This document shows, one piece after another, positions 51,425 to 60,524 of a DNA stretch of 64,000 nt. Numbering within the stretch: position 1 is the first letter of the stretch; each line of letters starts with the position of its first letter. The DNA lies in NCBI GenBank assembly GCA_023396365.1, contig JAEWWL010000007.1, positions 6,522 through 70,521 on the forward strand, in the 5' to 3' direction. The DNA is from Methanobacteriota archaeon. Its GTDB lineage: Archaea > Halobacteriota > Methanomicrobia > Methanomicrobiales > Methanomicrobiaceae. Below the pieces are notes generated by a model. That model made no database searches, was not told the origin of the DNA, and saw only the letters and a program-made list of their open reading frames with translations. A program made the translations under genes and the position numbers.

Positions 51425-53917
51425 TTATTCCAATTTTAATGAATCTTCAAGCTCTTTTGTCAGTGTTTTTATAAGTTTTATATCTTTGACCCTTGAATAT
51501 ACTGCACTGTTTAATTTTTCAGAGGCTGTTTTGGTATTCTCTTTTTCTTCTGCATAATCACAGCGCTTCAGCACCATTGCCGCTTTTTCAAGAACCTGCC
51601 TTTCCTCTGCCGGGTAAAGAACAGGCCAGGCCTTTCTTTCATATTCTTCAATTGCTGATTTATCCAGAGAGCTTTTAATTTTTTTCATTGCGGCATTGAA
51701 GTGAGCCTTTGTTACCTTAACATTGGCAAGTATTTCAAGCCTTTCAGCTTCTGATCTATTCTCCATTATAGTGATAAATTCACGCATCGCCTGAAGTTTT
51801 GCCTCACGCACAACAAGTTCAATATCAGCACCGACATATCCTTCGCTTTTTTTTACAAGTTCATCGATACTGATATCTTCAGAAAGAATACTCTTTGAAT
51901 TTTTAAGGTAAACCTCAAATATTTTCTTTCTTCCTTCTGCATCAGGCGGAGGCACATAGATAATTCTGTCAAGACGGCCCGGCCTCATCAGAGCTTCATC
52001 AAGCATATCTGGCCGGTTTGTCGCTCCAAGCACTGTCACATTTGTAAGCTCCTCAAGTCCGTCAAGCTCGGTCAGAATCTGGCTTACAACACTCTCTGTT
52101 ACATGTGATGAATCATTGTATGCTCCTCTTTTTGGAAGCAGAGCGTCAATTTCATCAAAGAATATTATTGACGGTGATGCCTGCCGTGCTTTTCTGAATA
52201 TATCACGGACTCCTTTTTCAGATTCGCCAACCCACTTTGAGAGAAGTTCAGGGCCTTTTACAGATATGAAATTGCATTCGCTTTTATTTGCAACCGCTTT
52301 TGCAAGAAGCGTCTTTCCTGTTCCCGGCGGTCCGAACAGGAGAATTCCTGACGGAGGCTTTGTGTCAAACTTATCAAATATCTCAGGATATTTAAGAGGC
52401 CATTCAACAGATTCGGTAAGCTCTTTTTTAATATCGTCAAGACCTCCGATATCATCCCATGAGACATCAGGAATTTCGACAAGGACTTCACGCATTGCCG
52501 AAGGCTCAACATGCCTTAAAGCCTCTTCGAAATCACTCTTTGAAACCTTTATCTTCTCAATTATTTCTATTGGAATATCTTCTCCGGTCTTTATATCCTT
52601 TAACTCCTCGCGAAGGGCATGCATTGCAGCCTCCTTTACAAGAAGGGATATATCAGCACCAACAAATCCATGGGTTACAGCAGCGAAAGGCTCAAGGAAT
52701 TTTTTGCGCTTAATTGCATTTTCATGCTTTTTTCCTTCGTCTTCGCCCATCTCGGCAAACTTGCGGCTTAGTTCGACACTCTCTTCTGCGGTGATTTCGA
52801 TATCGTCCAAATCAAGCGGAACACCGCGTGAGTGAACCTGGAATATTTCAAGACGGCCCTTTCTGTCCGGAATGCCAATCTCTATCTCCCTGTCAAAACG
52901 TCCGCCGCGGCGAAGTGCCGGATCGATATTGTCGGGAAGGTTTGTTGCGGCAATTACAATTACCTCACCTCTTCCCTTAAGACCGTCCATTACAGCCAGA
53001 AGCTGGGCCACAATTCTTCTTTCAACCTCACCTTTTGTCTCCTCACGCTTTGGTGCAATTGAGTCAATTTCATCGATGAATATGATTGTCGGGGCATTCT
53101 TCTGTGCTTCTTCAAAGACCTCCCTTAATTTTCCTTCACTTTCGCCATAGTATTTGCTTACAATTTCAGGTCCTGAAAGTGAGATGAAATGTGCATCAAC
53201 CTCGTTTGCAACCGCCTTTGCAATCAGTGTCTTTCCGGTTCCCGGCGGACCATACAAAAGTACACCTTTTGGCGGCTCGATTCCAAGCTTTTCAAATATT
53301 TCGGGATGCCTCAACGGAAGCTCAATCATCTCCCTTACCTGGTCAAGCTCTCTTCCAAGACCTCCTATATCCTCATAATGAACGTCCGGAACATCTTTTT
53401 TGCCCTCTTTGGGCTGATATGGTGTATCCTTTATCTCAATTTCGGTGTTGGGCCCGACAATTGCAACACCTGAGGGTTTGACCTTTGATATAACAAATGT
53501 CAGGGCATTTCCCATAATATTTACACGAAATGCCTGGCCTTCACTGACAGGGCGTCCGCTTAAGAGCCTTCCAATATACTGCTCCCCGCCCTGAAGCGAT
53601 ATCGGCTGTGTCGGATGAATGACAAGCTTCTCGGCATATTTTGCATCAACTTTATGGATTGTTACTTTTTCATCAATGCCTGTCTGAATATTGCCGCGGG
53701 TGTTTCCGTCAATTCTGATAACTGCCCTTCCTGTATCCTGTGAATATCCCGTCCAGACAATTGCGGCAGCTTTGTTTTTTCCCGCAATTTCTATCACATC
53801 GCCGCTTCGAAGGCCAAGGGCATTCATCACATCAATACTTATTCTTGCAATTCCCCTTCCTGCGTCTTCGTGAAGCGCCTCTTTTACTGTTACTTCAAAT
53901 GATTGTGAATTAGTCAT
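51425..53917 (-). CDS. cdc48: CDC48/VCP-family AAA+ ATPase
   Basis: 830-aa unfoldase of archaeal protein quality control. N-terminal double-psi barrel (RGIARISIDVMNALGLRSGDV) and CDC48 domain 2 lead into two AAA modules. D1 has GPPGTGKTLIAKAVANEV and IIFIDEIDSIAPKRE near 220-285; D2 has GPPGTGKTLLAKAVANKS and IIFFDEIDALLPKRG near 515-580. Pore loop residues KYYGESEG and KWVGESEK are present. A helical extension of about 90 residues (HFNAAMKKIKSSLDKSAIEE...LTKELEDSLKLE) follows D2 and is longer than in minimal archaeal VATs. The linker after D1 (HENAIKRKKFLEPF) also carries a small insertion. Confidence 0.97.
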   Translation of the reverse strand: MTNSQSFEVTVKEALHEDAGRGIARISIDVMNALGLRSGDVIEIAGKNKAAAIVWTGYSQDTGRAVIRIDGNTRGNIQTGIDEKVTIHKVDAKYAEKLVIHPTQPISLQGGEQYIGRLLSGRPVSEGQAFRVNIMGNALTFVISKVKPSGVAIVGPNTEIEIKDTPYQPKEGKKDVPDVHYEDIGGLGRELDQVREMIELPLRHPEIFEKLGIEPPKGVLLYGPPGTGKTLIAKAVANEVDAHFISLSGPEIVSKYYGESEGKLREVFEEAQKNAPTIIFIDEIDSIAPKREETKGEVERRIVAQLLAVMDGLKGRGEVIVIAATNLPDNIDPALRRGGRFDREIEIGIPDRKGRLEIFQVHSRGVPLDLDDIEITAEESVELSRKFAEMGEDEGKKHENAIKRKKFLEPFAAVTHGFVGADISLLVKEAAMHALREELKDIKTGEDIPIEIIEKIKVSKSDFEEALRHVEPSAMREVLVEIPDVSWDDIGGLDDIKKELTESVEWPLKYPEIFDKFDTKPPSGILLFGPPGTGKTLLAKAVANKSECNFISVKGPELLSKWVGESEKGVRDIFRKARQASPSIIFFDEIDALLPKRGAYNDSSHVTESVVSQILTELDGLEELTNVTVLGATNRPDMLDEALMRPGRLDRIIYVPPPDAEGRKKIFEVYLKNSKSILSEDISIDELVKKSEGYVGADIELVVREAKLQAMREFITIMENRSEAERLEILANVKVTKAHFNAAMKKIKSSLDKSAIEEYERKAWPVLYPAEERQVLEKAAMVLKRCDYAEEKENTKTASEKLNSAVYSRVKDIKLIKTLTKELEDSLKLE

Positions 53918-54130
53918 AATGATATACCTCTTCTATGATATTTACCTATAGTAATCACCAATGTTATTTAAAAATATGTTCTCTGACAATTATTATTTTC
54001 AATCTTTTTAAAAATTTAAAATTGCAGGATATTTTTTAATTGCACGAGTCAAAATGAAAAAAAATCAAATCCAAATGGATAATATTTTTAAAAATTTCCG
54101 CTGAGAAGGTTAAAAAAAACGTTAAAAAAA

Positions 54131-54769
54131 TTATCTTAAAATCTCAATTATTTTTTTTATATCCCTGATATGATACTGCCCTTTTGATGCCTCCTTTCCG
54201 CAGTGGCAGTAAATCAGCATTGAGCCCGTCAATAAAAGAGGAACTCTTGCAAATTTAAATTCTTCACCCATAACACTTGTAATGACAGGCTTTTTTGACA
54301 TTGCTGTAAATTTTATAAAATCTGCGACATCGCTTAGATTTTTTGGAGTCACAACAATTTTTGGAATGTCGCAATACTCCCTCAGCTCCGATTCAATATC
54401 ATATAATTCCCTTTTGTCTGGCATATAGCCAAGATGAACAGAGCCGATAACTGCCTTTTTGGATGCTTTTATTTCAGGTGCAAATAAACGAAAATCTCTT
54501 TCAATATCAACATAGTCTGTACAGCAAAGCCACGGCTCAATTAATTCTCTCCACTCTTTTTGACTTTTTGAAAATTTGCCGCCCTCTTTTATGCTTCTGA
54601 TAGTTGCTATGATTGGTATGTCATCATTTTTTTCCCGGCACAGACTTAAGAGTTCATCCGCTGACTCTTTGCTGTCTATAAGATCAATTCTAATCTCCCT
54701 AAACCCGGCATTGTAATTTAGAGCTTCTTCCCATTCCTTTGGTGATGACAGTGAAAGAGCAGTCTTCAT
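54131..54769 (-). CDS. aroD: 3-dehydroquinate dehydratase, type I
   Basis: Third step of the shikimate pathway; forms a Schiff base. 212 aa from the ATG at 54769 (a GTG nine bases earlier is possible). The E-x-R-x-D motif is REIRIDL; the catalytic His is likely in GSVHLGYM and the Schiff-base Lys in CDIPKIVV. The C-terminal MG...R...GS...GQ pattern is present as SVMGEEFKFARVPLLLTGS and GQYHIRDI. The sequence is rather diverged (short, with substitutions around the motifs), but all catalytic positions are filled. Confidence 0.88.
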   Translation of the reverse strand: MKTALSLSSPKEWEEALNYNAGFREIRIDLIDSKESADELLSLCREKNDDIPIIATIRSIKEGGKFSKSQKEWRELIEPWLCCTDYVDIERDFRLFAPEIKASKKAVIGSVHLGYMPDKRELYDIESELREYCDIPKIVVTPKNLSDVADFIKFTAMSKKPVITSVMGEEFKFARVPLLLTGSMLIYCHCGKEASKGQYHIRDIKKIIEILR

Positions 54770-54957
54770 TTTTTCCACACAGATTTAGTAGGAGATATTT
54801 ATGTAAATTGTTTCCTTTATTTTTGACATCTGCCTGCTGCCAGTGCCTTTTAATAAATGGTATTAACCGGTCATGCTGACCGCACTTTAACCCATTTCAT
54901 ATCAAATTGTAAACCTTCAAGTCGGCTGAATGCAAATAAATAATATCCGGTGATTTT

Positions 54958-55719
54958 TTGAAGGTTAATTTTGGAGGTTTTGTTCCTTTAAGTACTGTTG
55001 ACTGGCGGGGAAAAGCAGTATGTACAGTTTTTTTAAGAGGATGCCCCGTCCACTGCCATTACTGCCACAACCGGGAAATCCAGTCAGGCCAGGACATAAG
55101 GGACACTGATGATATCTGCGAGATGATAAAAGAGTCAAGAATTGTTATATCAGGCGTAATTTTTTCCGGCGGAGAGCCCACGATGCAGAAAGATGCTCTT
55201 GTTGAACTGGCAACGCAGTGCAAAAAGATGAATCTTTTAGTAGGCATCCAGACAAACGGTGCGTTTCCGGATACTCTTGAATCATTATTAAAACAAAACC
55301 TTGTTGACCATGTTCATATGGATATCAAGACAAGATGGGAGCATTATCCTCAGCTTTTAAAGGTGAAACCTGAAACTGTTGAAAATATAAAGAAATCCCT
55401 GGCACTTTGCAAAGAGGCATACATGTCAGGAAAACTGCCTGAATTTCAGGTCGTCTGCACCCTGTTTCCAGGAAGAGAGGATGATGTGATGTATATATCA
55501 AAGGAAACACAGGGCCTTAATCTGGTTTTGCAGCAGGGTGTGGAGAATAACATAAGACCTCTTAAATTTGATGACCTCAAAAAAATTGCAGATAAAATTC
55601 ACAGAAAGGTTAGAATACGCACACGTGAAGACGGTGAAATAACATACGAGAATAACCAGATAATTATTGCGGATTCAATAGTCCTTACAGATATTGCACA
55701 GGCAAGAAGAAATTATTAA
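54958..55719 (+). CDS. Radical SAM protein, anaerobic ribonucleotide reductase activase (NrdG-like)
   Basis: 253 aa. The [4Fe-4S]/SAM motif is LRGCPVHCHYCHNREI (C-x3-C-x2-C), followed by the SAM-binding FSGGEPTMQ and GIQTNGAFPD. The N-terminus NFGGFVPLSTVDWRGKAVC is that of the archaeal NrdG-like family that installs the glycyl radical on class III ribonucleotide reductase. Start is the TTG at 54958 with GGTGAT just upstream. No reductase gene is nearby, so the partner is unassigned. The next gene starts 25 bp on. Confidence 0.85.
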   Translation: MKVNFGGFVPLSTVDWRGKAVCTVFLRGCPVHCHYCHNREIQSGQDIRDTDDICEMIKESRIVISGVIFSGGEPTMQKDALVELATQCKKMNLLVGIQTNGAFPDTLESLLKQNLVDHVHMDIKTRWEHYPQLLKVKPETVENIKKSLALCKEAYMSGKLPEFQVVCTLFPGREDDVMYISKETQGLNLVLQQGVENNIRPLKFDDLKKIADKIHRKVRIRTREDGEITYENNQIIIADSIVLTDIAQARRNY

Positions 55720-55744
55720 ACCAAAAAGAAGGATTCTGATAAAA

Positions 55745-56293
55745 ATGCAGGTAATAGGTGTTGTTGGTCTTCCGGCAAGCGGCAAGGGAGAATTTTCACG
55801 TATTGCAAAAGAGATGAATATTCCTGTTGTGGTAATGGGCGATGTCGTAAGAAACGCAGTCGCTGATGCAGGACTTAAATTAAATGACAAAAATATGGGC
55901 GAGATGTCCAGATGCCTGCGGCAGGGAATGGGAATGGATGCCCTTGCAAAATTATCAGTCCCGCTTATTGAAGCCTTAAATTCCAAAGTGGCTCTTGTTG
56001 ACGGAATAAGAGGTGATGCAGAGGTTGAATTTTTTATAAAACATTTTAAAAATTTCAATTTAATAGCAGTTGAATCTTCATTTGAGACAAGATTAAAGCG
56101 TTTATCACAGAGAGGGCGCTCAGATGATCAGGCTGATGAAAAAAGCCTTAAACAGCGTGATGAAAGAGAAGCCGGCTGGGGTCTTTTAAATGCCATGTCA
56201 ATGGCGGATTATTTAATTGAAAATGAAGGGACAATTTCAGAATTTGAGGACAACGCCAGAAGAATTCTTGAAGAGATAAGGTTTAAAAAATGA
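55745..56293 (+). CDS. UPF0200 / dephospho-CoA kinase-like nucleotide kinase
   Basis: 182-aa P-loop kinase. The Walker A motif GVVGLPASGKGEFSRIAKEM is at residues 5-24, and VVVMGDVVRNAVADAG matches the NMP-kinase nucleoside-binding region. The LID region FETRLKRLSQRGRSDDQADE and the QRDEREAGWG signature are those of the archaeal UPF0200 family; some members are annotated as dephospho-CoA kinase or adenylate kinase. I use the ATG at 55745, since the longer reading from 55694 runs into the upstream gene. It overlaps the next gene by 4 bp. Confidence 0.85.
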   Translation: MQVIGVVGLPASGKGEFSRIAKEMNIPVVVMGDVVRNAVADAGLKLNDKNMGEMSRCLRQGMGMDALAKLSVPLIEALNSKVALVDGIRGDAEVEFFIKHFKNFNLIAVESSFETRLKRLSQRGRSDDQADEKSLKQRDEREAGWGLLNAMSMADYLIENEGTISEFEDNARRILEEIRFKK

Positions 56294-57063
56294 GCATTGA
56301 ATTTTTCTTCGCCTCATCTTCAAAGGTCTGGTCATCCATTGAATGGGTTTATGAAATTGAGGATGCCGGATACTCAGGCTGGGAAATCTCAGCCGACGGC
56401 AATTACAGGCTTGATAATCCCGCTCTTTACTCAAAGATAAAAGAAGTCCTTGAAACTACCGCTCTTAAAGCGAGTGTTCATGCACCCTTCGCTGATCTAA
56501 ATCTTGCATCCCTAAACTATCCTATATACAAAGAGTCCGTCAGACAGCTTTCTGAATGTGTTCATCTGGCATCAGATATCACAGATAAGGTTACAATACA
56601 TCCCGGGTATCTCTCCCCTTCGGCAAAGCTTGTTCCCGACAAAGTATGGTCTCTTCACAAAGAGGCTTTAAGAGAGATTGGAAAAGCAGCTCTTGATGCA
56701 GGAGTTACGGCATGCCTTGAAAATATGCCGCAGATTCCTGACTTTTTATGCATTGACCCTGAAGAAATTTTCGGGATGACTGATGATGTCGAAGGCTTTG
56801 GCGTTACAATAGATTTGGGCCATGCAAACACAGCCGGAAAAACAGATGCATTTTTAAAAAAAGCAGGCATGGCAACACATTTTCATATCCACGACAACAA
56901 CGGAAAAAAAGATGAGCACAGCGCTTTGGGAGAAGGAAACATCAACTGGGATAAAGCAGGCATGGCAATAAAGAAAAAATTTTCTGGAATATGTGTTGTT
57001 GAAGGAAGAAGTATTGAAGAGGCAAAAAGAAGTTATGAGATTATAAAGAGGTGCTTTTTATGA
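56290..57063 (+). CDS. Sugar phosphate isomerase/epimerase family TIM-barrel protein
   Basis: 257 aa, xylose-isomerase-like/AP-endonuclease-2 fold. Metal-ligand segments: VHAPFADLNLASL, ITDKVTIHPGY, ACLENMPQI (Glu), VTIDLGHANTAG (Asp, His), THFHIHDNNGKKDEH (His, Asp) and VVEGRSIEEA (Glu). The set looks complete for a divalent-metal enzyme. Substrate unknown; endonuclease IV-like DNA repair is less likely given the short length and the lack of the extra DNA-binding loops. Translationally coupled on both sides (4-bp overlaps). Confidence 0.82.
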   Translation: MSIEFFFASSSKVWSSIEWVYEIEDAGYSGWEISADGNYRLDNPALYSKIKEVLETTALKASVHAPFADLNLASLNYPIYKESVRQLSECVHLASDITDKVTIHPGYLSPSAKLVPDKVWSLHKEALREIGKAALDAGVTACLENMPQIPDFLCIDPEEIFGMTDDVEGFGVTIDLGHANTAGKTDAFLKKAGMATHFHIHDNNGKKDEHSALGEGNINWDKAGMAIKKKFSGICVVEGRSIEEAKRSYEIIKRCFL

Positions 57064-57998
57064 GCGGTGAGACACTTCTGGTCTATTTTCTCGGGACTGC
57101 CGGAGCGCTTCCAACACCAAACAAGAATCCTTCATGCATAATGATAAGAAGAGGATCAGACACCCTGCTCTTTGACTGCGGTGAAGGCGCCCAGCAGCAG
57201 ATGATGCGTGCAAGAACAGGATTTACTGTTGATGCAGTATTTATCACCCACTGGCATGCAGATCACTACCTCGGCCTTCCGGGGCTTGTCCAGACAATGT
57301 CATTTATGGGAAGAAAAGAGCCTTTAATGATTTACGGTCCAAAATGGATAAATGAATTTGTTGCAAATCTTGAAGGAATATCAAGGACAAAACTCGGATT
57401 TAAGATCATCGCAAATGAAATAAAAGATAATTCAGTAATTCCCTTCAACGGCTATACAGTCCGTGCATTTTCATCAAAACACGGAATGCCCTGCCTTGGA
57501 TATATTCTGGCAGAGGATGAAAGACCCGGCCGTTTCAACCGTGAGAGGGCAATAGAGCTTGGTGTAAAGCCGGGACCTTTATTTGGAAAACTCCAGCAGG
57601 GTCAGACAGTTACAGTAAAAATTGACGGGACTGATGCAACAATTAATCCATCTGATGTTATGGGCATGCCACGCCCGGGCAGAAAGATTGTCTATACAGG
57701 CGATACCCGCCCGGACTGTGAAAACTGGAAGCAGTGGGGAGCTGATGCAGATCTTTTAATTCATGATTCAACTTATGATGACTCTGAAAAAGAAAGAGCA
57801 GCAGAAGTTTTTCATTCAACAGCCGGTGAAGCAGGAGAGATTGCATCAGAGATTAATGCACAGCGTCTTGCACTTGTACACATAAGTTCACGATACACCA
57901 ATATGACAAACCATATACAGGATGCAGAGCAAACATTCAAAGGCGAAATTCTTGCTCCTGATGATCTCAGTGTGCTTGAAATACCATTTCGGGGATGA
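57060..57998 (+). CDS. rnz: Ribonuclease Z (tRNA 3'-processing endonuclease)
   Basis: Removes 3' trailers of tRNA precursors. 312 aa. MBL motifs: FLGTAGALPTPNKNPSC, LLFDCGEGAQQQMMRA, the metal site THWHADHYLGLPGL, VYTGDTRPDCEN and LVHISSRYTN. The exosite segment (ELGVKPGPLFGKLQQGQTV) is the RNase Z signature. Start at the ATG at 57060, which overlaps the previous stop (ATGA). Confidence 0.96.
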   Translation: MSGETLLVYFLGTAGALPTPNKNPSCIMIRRGSDTLLFDCGEGAQQQMMRARTGFTVDAVFITHWHADHYLGLPGLVQTMSFMGRKEPLMIYGPKWINEFVANLEGISRTKLGFKIIANEIKDNSVIPFNGYTVRAFSSKHGMPCLGYILAEDERPGRFNRERAIELGVKPGPLFGKLQQGQTVTVKIDGTDATINPSDVMGMPRPGRKIVYTGDTRPDCENWKQWGADADLLIHDSTYDDSEKERAAEVFHSTAGEAGEIASEINAQRLALVHISSRYTNMTNHIQDAEQTFKGEILAPDDLSVLEIPFRG

Positions 57999-58017
57999 TT
58001 AAATATGGGTGATGATG

Positions 58018-59220
58018 ATGAAATATCCGGCAATAGACTTTTATCAGATTCACCTGTTTGCAATAGGATTTGCAGCTCTTTTGATAAGTGCTGCTGCCGC
58101 AACAGCTGCCGGAATATATCTTGGCTCAATTTCTGATATTTTGGCATACCTGCCCGGACTTTTAATTCTTGTTCCTGCATCTATTAATATGCGGGGAAGC
58201 ATCTCCGGGGTTTTGGCATCACGACTCTCCTCATCGATGCATCTTGGTGAATTTGAAATTGATTTTTCAAAAAGAAGTGTTCTTGGATTAAATACAAGAG
58301 TTTCACTTGCAATATCAATTCTTACAGCTTTTGCCCTGGGATTGTTTGCATATGCAATATCCTACATATTTGGATTTAGGGAATTGTCATGCACAGACTA
58401 TATTGCAATCTCAGTGCTTTCAGGTGTTATATCAGGCTTTATCGTGATGGGTTTTGCAATTCTTATAATTATCTTAAGCTACAGAAGAGGAATTGATCTT
58501 GATATGATTGGATCACCGTCCATTACAACGGCAGCCGATCTAATCACAATACCTGTCCTTGTTGTAACAGCTCTATTCATTCTTGATTTCCCGGAGCAGA
58601 TGCGCAGTTTATTCATTATTCCTGTCACTGGTCTTTTAATTCTGAGTTTGTTTGCTGCATTCCGCTCAGGTGAGGAGGTAAAAATTATCTCATCAGAGAT
58701 GCTTATTCTGTTAATTCCCCTCTCACTTATCTGCACATTTGCAGGAATTACATATGCATCAAATCTTGAGAATCTTATTTTGTATTCAGCATTTCTGATA
58801 CTTATTACACCTTTCACCGGCGGCTGCGGCTCAATTGGCGGAATTTTAAGCTCAAGGCTTGCAACGGAGATGCACATGGGAGAAATCAGGCCCGAAATTT
58901 TTCCCGGAAGAGAAGTATTCAGGCATTTTTTAATGACTTATCTTTACGTTTGCATATTAATGCCAATACTTGCACTTCTTGCTGACTATTTTGCTGTGCA
59001 TATGGGAATGGAGTCTCCCGGAATTTTGGTGATGCTTTTTGTAAGTCTTGCCGCAGGCCTTATTGTAATTACATTTGTAAACCTGATTGGGTACTTAACT
59101 GCAAGTCTCTCATTTAGAAAAGGTTTTGACCCGGATAACTTCGGAATACCTGTTATTACAAGCTTTATTGATCTCCTGGGGGCAAGTGTTCTTGTGACTA
59201 TTATCAGCATCGTTGTCTGA
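58018..59220 (+). CDS. MgtE/SLC41-type magnesium transporter, duplicated membrane domain
   Basis: 400-aa membrane protein with ten hydrophobic segments in two homologous halves. Each half has the MgtE-like pore signature: PASINMRGSISGVLASRLSS plus MHLGEFEID in the first, and TPFTGGCGSIGGILSSRLAT plus MHMGEIRPE in the second. The cytosolic CBS and N domains of bacterial MgtE are absent; the PhoU/TrkA_C protein encoded next probably supplies regulation. Four start triplets lie in a row (GTG-ATG-ATG-ATG); I use the last, at 58018, because GGGTGAT sits just upstream. Confidence 0.88.
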   Translation: MKYPAIDFYQIHLFAIGFAALLISAAAATAAGIYLGSISDILAYLPGLLILVPASINMRGSISGVLASRLSSSMHLGEFEIDFSKRSVLGLNTRVSLAISILTAFALGLFAYAISYIFGFRELSCTDYIAISVLSGVISGFIVMGFAILIIILSYRRGIDLDMIGSPSITTAADLITIPVLVVTALFILDFPEQMRSLFIIPVTGLLILSLFAAFRSGEEVKIISSEMLILLIPLSLICTFAGITYASNLENLILYSAFLILITPFTGGCGSIGGILSSRLATEMHMGEIRPEIFPGREVFRHFLMTYLYVCILMPILALLADYFAVHMGMESPGILVMLFVSLAAGLIVITFVNLIGYLTASLSFRKGFDPDNFGIPVITSFIDLLGASVLVTIISIVV

Positions 59221-59276
59221 TTACAATACTTACAAATATCTATTTAGCAGAACAATAAATATTAGAATATAAACCC

Positions 59277-60479
59277 ATGACAGAATTAGAATATCAGCCG
59301 GTAAGCTTTAAGGATGTCCTTATAGAAATGAAGGATATCGCCGAGCTGATGGTTGATCTGGCTTATTCTGCAATTCTTTTTGAGAATAAAGATATTGCAC
59401 ATGAAGTTTTGAACCTTGAAGAAAGTATGAATCAGCTTGTATACCAGGCGAGAATTCAGAGTATTCTTGGTGCAAGAAGAATTGACGAAGCAGAATCAAT
59501 GAGCGGAATGCTTCAGGTGGCCGAGGCCGCAGAAAAAATTTCGAATTCAGCTTCAGAAATTGCAACAATTATTCTAAAAAACGTAAAGTTTCCTGCAAAA
59601 CTCAGACTGGCGCTGCCAGAGGCGGAAGAAGTAACAATCAGAGTAAAAATTCAGGAAAACAGTCAGATCGACGGCAAAACACTTGGAGAGCAGAAACTCC
59701 AGAGTACAACAGGCATGAGGGTTATCGCTATCAGAAGAGGAGTATCCTGGATCTATGATCCTGACAGGGAAACAAGAATTCTTGATGGTGACATTCTGAT
59801 AGCAAAAGGTCTTGAAGGCGGAATATCGCCTTTTTATTCAATAGCAGGAATTATTCCCAAAAAGGCCGAAGATGAGCCTGAAGATGCAATTGTATCGGAT
59901 CTTGACAGAGCCGTATCTCTTATAATTGAGATGAAAGATCAAAGTGAGCTTGCAGTCGGCCTTGCATACACATCTCTTCTGTTTGACAACAGAGAAGTTG
60001 CTGATGAAGTGGTTGCACTTGATTCACGAATGGATGATATGAGATACAGGCTTGATTTATGGATTTTGGAAGCCGCAAAGAGAATTTCAAATGTTGAATA
60101 TTTAAGAGGCCTTTTGTATATGTCATCATTTGCTGAAAATATCAGCAATGCTGCATCTTCAATAGTTGACGTAATTATTCGGGATATTGAAATTCCCCCG
60201 GTATTCAAAAGAATTGTCCGTGAGTCAGATGAAATCATAACAAAAGTAAACGTAGGTAAAAATTCCTCACTTAATGGAAAAACGCTAAAAGAAGCATCAC
60301 TTGAAACAGTTACAGGCATGGCGGTTCTTGCAATTAACAGCAAAGGCCGCTGGAAGTATCGTCCGGGTAAAAATGACGTAATACATGCCGATGACACAAT
60401 TATTGCAAAAGGAAGGCGTGATGGTGAATGCAGACTTAGAAATCTCTCCGGACATCAGGAGAACACGGATTTCTACTGA
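59277..60479 (+). CDS. PhoU-TrkA_C regulatory protein, two tandem copies
   Basis: 400 aa, soluble, built as a tandem duplication. Copy 1 (~1-200) and copy 2 (~210-395) each hold a PhoU-like helical domain (VLIEMKDIAELMVDLAYSAILF; LIIEMKDQSELAVGLAYTSLLF) and a TrkA_C/RCK_C domain (IDGKTLGEQKLQSTTGMRVIAI; LNGKTLKEASLETVTGMAVLAI). RCK_C domains bind small ligands such as cyclic di-AMP or nucleotides and gate cation transporters. There is no channel domain here, so it likely controls the adjacent magnesium transporter, 56 bp upstream. Often annotated as a potassium channel protein, which this sequence alone does not support. Confidence 0.88.
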   Translation: MTELEYQPVSFKDVLIEMKDIAELMVDLAYSAILFENKDIAHEVLNLEESMNQLVYQARIQSILGARRIDEAESMSGMLQVAEAAEKISNSASEIATIILKNVKFPAKLRLALPEAEEVTIRVKIQENSQIDGKTLGEQKLQSTTGMRVIAIRRGVSWIYDPDRETRILDGDILIAKGLEGGISPFYSIAGIIPKKAEDEPEDAIVSDLDRAVSLIIEMKDQSELAVGLAYTSLLFDNREVADEVVALDSRMDDMRYRLDLWILEAAKRISNVEYLRGLLYMSSFAENISNAASSIVDVIIRDIEIPPVFKRIVRESDEIITKVNVGKNSSLNGKTLKEASLETVTGMAVLAINSKGRWKYRPGKNDVIHADDTIIAKGRRDGECRLRNLSGHQENTDFY

Positions 60480-60524
60480 TAAAATAAGACTTAAAATTAA
60501 AATTTTATAACTGGAAGTGAATTA

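Noticed and set aside
52116..52835. 239-codon open frame on the plus strand
   Set aside because: Lies entirely antisense to cdc48 AAA modules; Ser-rich shadow translation.
59277..60479. Annotation as a potassium channel
   Set aside because: Only PhoU and TrkA_C domains are present; there is no pore or membrane segment.
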